Program-made: the position numbers and the translations under genes
Notes under the pieces: model-generated
The model's input: only the letters and a program-made list of their open reading frames with translations
Told to the model about the DNA's origin: nothing
The model's database searches: none
DNA from: Candidatus Aminicenantota bacterium
GTDB taxonomy: Bacteria; Acidobacteriota; Aminicenantia; UBA2199
Length of the DNA stretch: 8,488 nucleotides
Assembly (NCBI GenBank): GCA_020355945.1
Contig: CP070627.1
Location: 1,276,204-1,284,691, forward strand
Reading direction: 5' to 3'
Shown: positions 1 through 6,600 of the stretch, one piece after another
How positions within the stretch are numbered: position 1 is the stretch's first letter
Layout: the number at the start of each line of letters is the position of its first letter

Positions 1-3000
1 GGCAGCCAGCGCCCGATATCACCGGTTCGATACACTATTTCCCCTTGCCGGTACGGATTTTTTACGAATCGCCGGGAGGTGAGTTCGGGTTGGTTGAGAT
101 AACCGGCAGCCACCCCTGTTCCGCCAATATATATTTCCCCGCTTATCCCGATGGGAAGCAGCCGCTGCCGCTTATCCCATATATAGGCCGTGGTATTGGA
201 TATGGGTTTCCCGATAGGGATGGTGGGCCAACGCGGGTCAATGTGGTTGATAAAATAATAAGTGGCGTATACCGTGGTTTCGGTGGGACCGTACACATGA
301 ATGAGCCTGTCCGGGCCCAGACGTTCCAATGCCTTCATGGCGTGGGGAATGGAAATCTTTTCGCCGCCGTATAAAACTTTGCGGATATTGGCGAAACAAT
401 CGATCTTGATGTCCACCAGCGTGTTAAACAGGGCCGTGGTTAGAAAAAATACCGATATTCTTTCTTTTTTTAGCAAATCCCCCAGTTTATCCAATGTCAA
501 TAGATCCGCTTGTTTCATCATCACCAATGTGCTGCCGTTTAGTAACGCACCGTATATATCAAATACCGAACCGTCAAACGCATAATTCGACAACTGCAGG
601 ACCCGGTCGTTTTCGTCCAGGTCCAGGTAATTGGTGTCCCGGACCACCCGGATCACATTGGAGTGGGTGGTAAAGGTGCCTTTGGGTTTGCCGGTGGTCC
701 CGGAGGTATACATGGTGTAAACCTGGGCTGTTGAACCATTCACCGGGACCGGGTCCCGGGCCGGTTCCCCGCCTGCCCCGCCTATAAACGCATCCAACAA
801 AATAATCTCCCTGGCAAATTTGGTTTGATTCTCTTTTCTCCCGGGGATAAAGGCAATTCCGGCTATCTCTTTGAGAACCTCTTCTCCAGGTAGTTTCTTG
901 TGGTTTGCCATGATTTTTTCGATCAATTGGCAAAAGGTTATTTCTCCTTCTCCCAGCACGGCCAGGTCGATATTTTTGTCCAGCAAAATAGTGGTGGCAT
1001 TGCTGGTGGCATAGGGACCGCCGGCAATAATCGGCACTTTGATTCCCCACTGCCGGATTTGCGCCGCGGTTTGATGGAAAAAATCCTTGTAATAGGTCAG
1101 GGTGCGAATGCCGATCACATCCGGTTTAAACCCCTCAAGCAGCGCTTTTAACTCTTCATAATTATCAAAATCAATGAAGGCTTTGGCAATTTTACCGTTC
1201 ACTTTACTTCCCAACTGGCGGTTTAAATAGGTCAGCAGGTACATCAAACCTAAGGGAGCTTCCACCACATTATAAATATCATGGCTCTCATCACTAAAAA
1301 ATTGAGACAAATCTAAAAGTAATATTTTCAGGGCATTTTCATCACAGTGGTGAACAGGAAAAAGTTCCCGTATTTGCCGGTTTAAGTCCGGGACTTGCAT
1401 GCATTCTTCGGGCAAAAATCCTTCATCTCCCGTTTCCAGGTCTGCGGGCCGGAGCCCGGTAAATTCAAGCAGGTCATTAAAACAGGTAATGGTGGTGGGC
1501 AAATAACTGTCGTATTTCCGGACCACCTCATCTTCGCTGAAGGCTTTCACCTGGAAAGGTAAAACATGCTGTAAACGCTCTTTGCAGAGGAAATAATTAT
1601 CGAAGAAATCCCCTTGCAGTTCCATGACAAAGCCTTTTTCAAAGGGCAGGGTTTCCGGGAGTTCATGGTAGGCCAGGTTATCCGAATTCAGAATATCTTC
1701 CGCTGAAACACCTTTTTCAATGGCCCATTTAGCCATAGCCGTGTTGGACCAGATTTTCAAGATAAATATATATGGAAAATGTAACCACTTGATGCTTTTG
1801 ATAAAATCCAGGGTCAGCCGGGCTTCTTCCCTGGTCTCAGTGGGAAACCCCATCATGATATAGAGTTCTAAAATAATATGGGGATGTTTTTCACAGATAT
1901 ATTCGATATTTTTACGCAGTTTCTCGATTTGCAAATTTTTCCCGATTAATTTTTGCAGCCTGGGTGAAGCACTTTCCAGTGCCAGGGGAAGCTGCAGGAG
2001 CCCGGCTTCCACCATGAGATCGATATACTCTGTGGTCAGGATATCTCCCCGCATGCCGCTGGGGAAAAACAGTTGAACCTTCATCTTGTTTTTGATGAGC
2101 ATCCGGAAAAATTGTTCACTGTTTTTGATGTCCAGGTTAAAAATATCATCCAGCAGCGAAAACCGCCGCACCCCGATCCGGTAGAGTCGTTGAACCTCTT
2201 CAAATATATTCTCTGCCGAACGTACCACATGGCGCTTGGGCCAGATTTTATGACAGTAGGTGCATTGAAAGGGACAGCCCCGTGTCCCCTGCAAAGTGAA
2301 CAGGTGTTTCGCCGGTGCCTGGCAAATAAACCGGCTGTACTTTTCACAATCGATTAACGAACGGTCCGGGAAGGGTAACCCGTCAAAATCCGTAATTTGG
2401 GGCCGTGGTCCAGTAAAGTATGGGGTGGTTTTGATTTTATCCGGGCCGGTGTGCAGCCCCTGCAGCCGGCTGAAAGACCTGTTCTTAATAATATCGCTGC
2501 CGGTTAATAAAAGAGATACCTGGCAGTCCTCCAACATGGTGATAGTCCTTTTATCCGGCATATCGGGTTCTAAGGGCAAATAAGCTGCTCCTGCTTTCAA
2601 TATGCCCATGATACCAATGATCATCTCCAATGAGCGCCCGATTCTCAAACCGATGATATCCCCGGGTTTTGCTCCCCGGCCCTTTAATACATTGGCCAAT
2701 GCATTGGCTTTTTCATTCAATTCCCGGTAGGTTAAATGTTTGTCTTCAAACACCAGCGCTGCTTTATCCGGGTATTTCTCCACCTGCTCTGCGAATAACA
2801 CCGGGACCGTTTTATCCCTGGGATAATCCGAGCGGGTGTGGTTAAATTCCTCTAATATTCGTTGTTTCTCTTCTTTCGCCAGTATATCGATATCCTCCAC
2901 CCGGGTGTCCACGTTGAAAAGAGTCCCTTGCAGTAAAGCCTTGAAATGGGTAATGATTCGTTCGCCGGTGGATTGACTGTACCTGGCCGCGTTATATTCC

Positions 3001-3623
3001 ACTGTCCCTTCGATGCTTTTTGAACTTCTTAAGAAGGAAAAGGTCATATTATTATCTATATGTGCGAGGTATTTTTTGTCATGGATATTTTCCAGTAAAA
3101 CCGCCGTATCAAATAAGGGGAAATCCCGGCCGGAAAAGGGCATATTTAATTGTTGTACCAATATTTCAATGGGATAACTTTGATGTTCCACTGCCTCCAC
3201 CAGGGTTTTGCTCAATTGAACGATTAGCTCTTTGAAGGTCATTCCATCTTCGAAAACCTGCCTCAAGGCCAATACCGTATTAATGAATTCACCTTCCGCC
3301 TCCTGCTTATAAATGGGAACGCCCACGATGATATCTTTTTGTTGGGTGTATTTATTTAATAAGGCCGTGACCCCGGCAGTCAAATATGCATGCAGGGTCA
3401 GATCCGAATCATTGCCCAGCCATAGTAACCGGGAAAACACCTCTCCTGTTAATGCAAATTTTACTTCTGCCAGGTGACGATCCTCCGGGTCACTGGTTTT
3501 GTAATCAAAGGGGAAACCGGTTTTTACCAGGTCACCGGATAATTTTTTTAACCAATAATTTCGTTCTTTGATATTTTGGGCTGCTGCTGCTGCCAGTTTT
3601 CCAGGGTAATTTCTCTCGTACAT
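1..3623 (-). CDS. NRPS protein with half C domain and an A domain interrupted by radical SAM and B12-binding domains; 3' end outside window
   Basis: I translated this frame by hand: it runs from ATG at 3623 to the left edge (1207 codons) with no stop and no frameshift. Residues 1-255 are the C-terminal lobe of a condensation domain (YWLKKLSGD at 23-31, IVGVP near 99, HQSYPIEIL near 147) without the HHxxxDG half. The A domain starts near 262 and has A2 LKAGAAYLPLEP (342-353). Residues about 388-936 are the insert: Cys450, Cys454 and Cys457 of a radical SAM CxxxCxxC, LLDDIF near 490, ALES 548-551, MGFPTE 591-596, then a cobalamin-binding-like fold (about 765-925) with PLGLMYL, IAGGPYA near 868 and GEGE 891-894. 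The A domain resumes with A3 YTSGTTGKPKG (972-982), FDGSVFD (Asp1017), YGPTE (1111-1115) and RTGD (1199-1202). The pocket residues suggest isoleucine. A carrier domain is expected beyond the left edge. The inferred role is activation of an aliphatic amino acid plus radical-based modification, probably C-methylation. Confidence 0.93.
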   Translation of the reverse strand, partial: MYERNYPGKLAAAAAQNIKERNYWLKKLSGDLVKTGFPFDYKTSDPEDRHLAEVKFALTGEVFSRLLWLGNDSDLTLHAYLTAGVTALLNKYTQQKDIIVGVPIYKQEAEGEFINTVLALRQVFEDGMTFKELIVQLSKTLVEAVEHQSYPIEILVQQLNMPFSGRDFPLFDTAVLLENIHDKKYLAHIDNNMTFSFLRSSKSIEGTVEYNAARYSQSTGERIITHFKALLQGTLFNVDTRVEDIDILAKEEKQRILEEFNHTRSDYPRDKTVPVLFAEQVEKYPDKAALVFEDKHLTYRELNEKANALANVLKGRGAKPGDIIGLRIGRSLEMIIGIMGILKAGAAYLPLEPDMPDKRTITMLEDCQVSLLLTGSDIIKNRSFSRLQGLHTGPDKIKTTPYFTGPRPQITDFDGLPFPDRSLIDCEKYSRFICQAPAKHLFTLQGTRGCPFQCTYCHKIWPKRHVVRSAENIFEEVQRLYRIGVRRFSLLDDIFNLDIKNSEQFFRMLIKNKMKVQLFFPSGMRGDILTTEYIDLMVEAGLLQLPLALESASPRLQKLIGKNLQIEKLRKNIEYICEKHPHIILELYIMMGFPTETREEARLTLDFIKSIKWLHFPYIFILKIWSNTAMAKWAIEKGVSAEDILNSDNLAYHELPETLPFEKGFVMELQGDFFDNYFLCKERLQHVLPFQVKAFSEDEVVRKYDSYLPTTITCFNDLLEFTGLRPADLETGDEGFLPEECMQVPDLNRQIRELFPVHHCDENALKILLLDLSQFFSDESHDIYNVVEAPLGLMYLLTYLNRQLGSKVNGKIAKAFIDFDNYEELKALLEGFKPDVIGIRTLTYYKDFFHQTAAQIRQWGIKVPIIAGGPYATSNATTILLDKNIDLAVLGEGEITFCQLIEKIMANHKKLPGEEVLKEIAGIAFIPGRKENQTKFAREIILLDAFIGGAGGEPARDPVPVNGSTAQVYTMYTSGTTGKPKGTFTTHSNVIRVVRDTNYLDLDENDRVLQLSNYAFDGSVFDIYGALLNGSTLVMMKQADLLTLDKLGDLLKKERISVFFLTTALFNTLVDIKIDCFANIRKVLYGGEKISIPHAMKALERLGPDRLIHVYGPTETTVYATYYFINHIDPRWPTIPIGKPISNTTAYIWDKRQRLLPIGISGEIYIGGTGVAAGYLNQPELTSRRFVKNPYRQGEIVYRTGDIGRWL
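743..759. repeat. Short perfect inverted repeat just before A-domain motif A3
   Basis: CCGGGACC (743-750) and GGTCCCGG (752-759) are exact reverse complements around a single G. The palindrome encodes part of the flexible EPARDPVPVNG linker between the end of the radical SAM/B12 insert and the A3 loop. It may simply reflect Pro/Arg/Gly codon usage in a loop. Confidence 0.5.
816..2462 (-). other. Radical SAM + cobalamin-binding insert inside the A domain (between A2 and A3)
   Basis: This is the part of the downstream NRPS gene that does not belong to an ordinary A domain. The A domain runs normally to LLLTGSDI (371-378) and resumes at EIILLD (939-944). The insert begins with a segment like the pre-barrel linker of B12 radical SAM enzymes (QITDFDGLPFPD, 409-420). 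A TIM-barrel-type radical SAM core follows (about 440-640), with the cluster cysteines 450/454/457 and the MGFPTET turn typical of this family. Next are a helical extension (about 640-760) and a Rossmann-like domain (about 765-925) resembling the cobalamin-binding domain of BchE-type enzymes. I see no clear DxHxxG motif, so any cobalamin would probably be bound without a histidine ligand. The insert ends with LKEIAGIAFIPG, which in ordinary enzymes leads into the radical SAM core. The boundaries are approximate to within about 20 residues. Methylation is the commonest chemistry of such enzymes, but cyclisation or other radical reactions are possible. Confidence 0.85.
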
Positions 3624-3630
3624 TATTTTA

Positions 3631-3637
3631 TCTCCTT
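3631..3637 (-). promoter_or_regulatory. Ribosome binding site of the downstream NRPS gene
   Basis: Read on the minus strand, AAGGAGA lies seven bases before the ATG at 3623. It is a near-ideal Shine-Dalgarno sequence in the 17-base gap after the TAA stop of the upstream gene (3643-3641). It fixes the start codon of the NRPS gene and shows that its half condensation domain is a true N-terminus, not a fragment created by a frameshift. The short gap suggests one operon, possibly with translational coupling. I see no promoter or terminator between the genes. Confidence 0.9.
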
Positions 3638-3640
3638 ATT

Positions 3641-6600
3641 TTAAAATCTCAAATCGATTTTAGGAACTTCTGGCTTTGGGGATAATAAACCATGAGAAAT
3701 ATGAATATCCTTTAATTTGATCTCCGTATTTTCAATAACGGTTGATAATATTTCCAGGAAATAGCCGCGAAAACATTCCAGGGTTTCTTTTTTAAAGAGC
3801 TTTGTACTGTACTCGACTTGAAAAATTAGTTTCCCGTCTATTTCTTCACCCACCCAGGCCATATCAAACCTGGACAAATTTTCTTTATGTTCATAGGGTT
3901 TTATTTTCAAGCCCGGTATATCCAGGGTAGGAATCTCCACGTTTTGTAATTCAAATGCCGTATCAAATATCGCATTTCTATTGGCATCTCTTTTGCCGGG
4001 TATTTTACTCACCAGGTCTTCAAACGGGTAGTCCTGGTTTTCAAAGGCTTCCAAAGTTCTTTTTTTTACATCTGCCAGGAATTCTTTAAATGTTTTTTCT
4101 GCCTGGGGATAGTTTCTTAAGGGCAGCATATTGACAAACATGCCCATGACGTGATTTAGATCAGGATGCCTGCGTCCGGCCACGCCTGTTCCCACGATGA
4201 TGTCTTCCTGGCTGCTTATTTTTGAAAGTAATATGATATATATGGAGAGCAGGACAATAAACAGGGTGGCGCCTTGTTCTGCTGCCACTGCTTTCAACTG
4301 TCGGAGGGGTTCTTTCCCTACCTCAACGTCCAGTTGGCTTCCTTCAAAACCCTGTGCCGCCTGTCTTTTATAATCCAGGGGCAGATCCAGGACCGGGCAC
4401 TCCTTTTCAAACTGCTTTAACCAGTATGCTTCCTGCTGCCGGAATACTTTTTTCTTTTTTTCATTATCCTGCCATCTTGAAAAGTCTTTGTATTGAATTT
4501 TTAATAAGGGTAAGGATTTTCCCTGGTAAAGTGCTGTAAATTCCTTTATTAATATTCCCATTGATGTGCCGTCGGAAATGATGTGATGCATGTTTACCAT
4601 TAGTAGATGTTCCTGTTCTCTCCTATCTTGAGAGGGATGTCCCGCCAGGGGCGGGGTGTGTGGATATTTAACCAATCCCACCCGCAGTAAAGGTGCCCGG
4701 GATAAATCAAAAGGACGGAAAAAATGATGAATGATTTGGAATTTGGAATTTGGAATTTGTTTGTAATTTGTAATTTGTAATTTGTAATTTTTTCCCTCTG
4801 TGTCCTCTGTGTCCTCTGTGGCTAAAAAATACTCGATTTCAAAATTGACCTCATCATGGATTCTTTGTATTGGTTCTCCTTCCATCAATTGGAAAGCGGT
4901 GCGGAAACTTTCATGCCGTGAAATCAATGTCCTGAAAATTTCTTCGAATCGGTCCCGGTCCAGTTCACCTTCAAGCACCATTAATGAAGGAATCGTGTAA
5001 GCGGTGCTCCGGTTTTCTTTCTCCACTTGATTCAATATGAACATTCGCTTTTGGGCAGAGGATAAAGGGTAATACTCTTTTTTCTCAATTGGTGGTATCG
5101 AGTAATGGATACTTTTCCGGCCGCGGCTGATATACCGGGCAAGAGCTTCAATGGTGGGTTGATTAAAAAAGTCTTTTAAAGGGATTTTAATATTTAATGT
5201 TTTGTGGATTTTAGAGGTGACAATGACTGCTTTTAATGAATCACCACCCAATTGGAAGAAATTATCGCGGGTACCGATGTGTTCATACCCCAGTAATTCT
5301 TGCCATATATTTACCAGTGTTTGTTCCCCGGGATTGGCGGGTGGTGTGTATGAGGTGGGTAATGCCGGTCTTGATTGACGTGCCCGGGTTTTTTGTTTTG
5401 TTGACAGGTCCTGGTCCGGCAGTGATTCCAGGTTAATCCACTGTTGGATCCGGGATTGTATATCACCGGCACACTGGATCACCTGCTGCGCGCCTGGCCA
5501 GGACAGTATCCGTTCCACTGCTTCTGCGCCTTGTGCCGGTGTCATGGCCAATTCAGCGATAGAAGCCCCTACAGTACCGAGTGAAGTATTTTTATCCCTT
5601 ACTTCGCCAGTTTGCCAGGCGTCCCAATTGACACTTATCCAGCGGCCAGGGGAGGTGCGGGCCCGTTTATAAAAATGAGCATAAGCATCCAGGAAAATAT
5701 TGGCGGCTGAGTAAGCTGCGAATCCTAATCCACCCAGGATCGCTGAGGTGGAGGACATCAACAAACAAAAATCCAATTCTTGCTTTTTCCTCAGCAGCTC
5801 TTCCAGCACCAATACACCGTAGATTTTGGCCCGGAATTGATCCTGGCAGTCAGTATCACCAAGGTCTTTTATCGAGCGCACCATATGATCCCCGGTACTG
5901 GCGGCGCAGTGAATGACCCCGTTGAGGGGCCCGAATTTTTCTTCTGCCAGGAGTAATACCTCTTCCATTTGTTCTTGATTGGAAACATCTGCTGGCAGGG
6001 CCAGGACCTTTGCTCCCATTTTTTCCATTTGCTTTAGCTTTTCTATCTTCCGGGATGTACTATTATCCGGGTCATGAGAGCGGAGCCACTGATCCCATTG
6101 GGGCGCGGGAGGCAGGGGAGAACGACCGGTGAGGATTAACCTGGCTTGCAGGGATTTGGCCAGGTGTTCTGCCAGGATCAGCCCAATACCTCCCAACCCC
6201 CCGGTTACCAGGTAACTCCCTGCTTGTTTCAAGGGCAATTTTTTGGGGTCCGGGTCCGGCAGCGGCATGGGGGCTGTAGATAGGACCCAACGATAATAAG
6301 TCCGAAAAGCAACGATTGTATCCGTGGGCCTGGTGAAAATTTCCAACAACAACTGTTCCAGCAGGGCTTTGTCCTGTCCCCTGGTTTGGGGCCGCGCAAT
6401 ATCGATACTGCGGCACCTGGTATGGGGGTATTCCTGGGGGATTACCTTTACAGGGCCCAATACAGCAGCCTTACCCGGGCTCAAGCGCTCGTCACCGGTG
6501 ATTTCATGGACTCCGCTGGTAATCACATCAATTTGAATATCGTTGGCAGCCTCCAGGTTGCCCAGGGCTTTGGCCAGGTAAATTAAACTGTAAAAACCCA

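Noticed and set aside
574..1050. Minus-strand 158-codon frame rich in Arg, Gly and Pro
   Set aside because: It is a shifted-frame shadow of the B12-binding-like and A3 region of the NRPS gene, and its protein looks like no family.
816..2462. The radical SAM/B12 region as a separate gene lying between two NRPS genes
   Set aside because: There is no stop, start or ribosome binding site at either boundary. The A-domain motifs on both sides are in the same frame as the insert.
2073..2583. Plus-strand frames opposite the radical SAM core
   Set aside because: They are antisense to the CxxxCxxC-bearing frame and have no family resemblance.
3624..3640. A promoter between the two genes
   Set aside because: Seventeen bases are too few, and the sequence is explained by the ribosome binding site.
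4733..4822. A CRISPR array or intergenic repeat
   Set aside because: The units are only 7 and 9 bases, have no spacers, and lie in frame inside a condensation domain.
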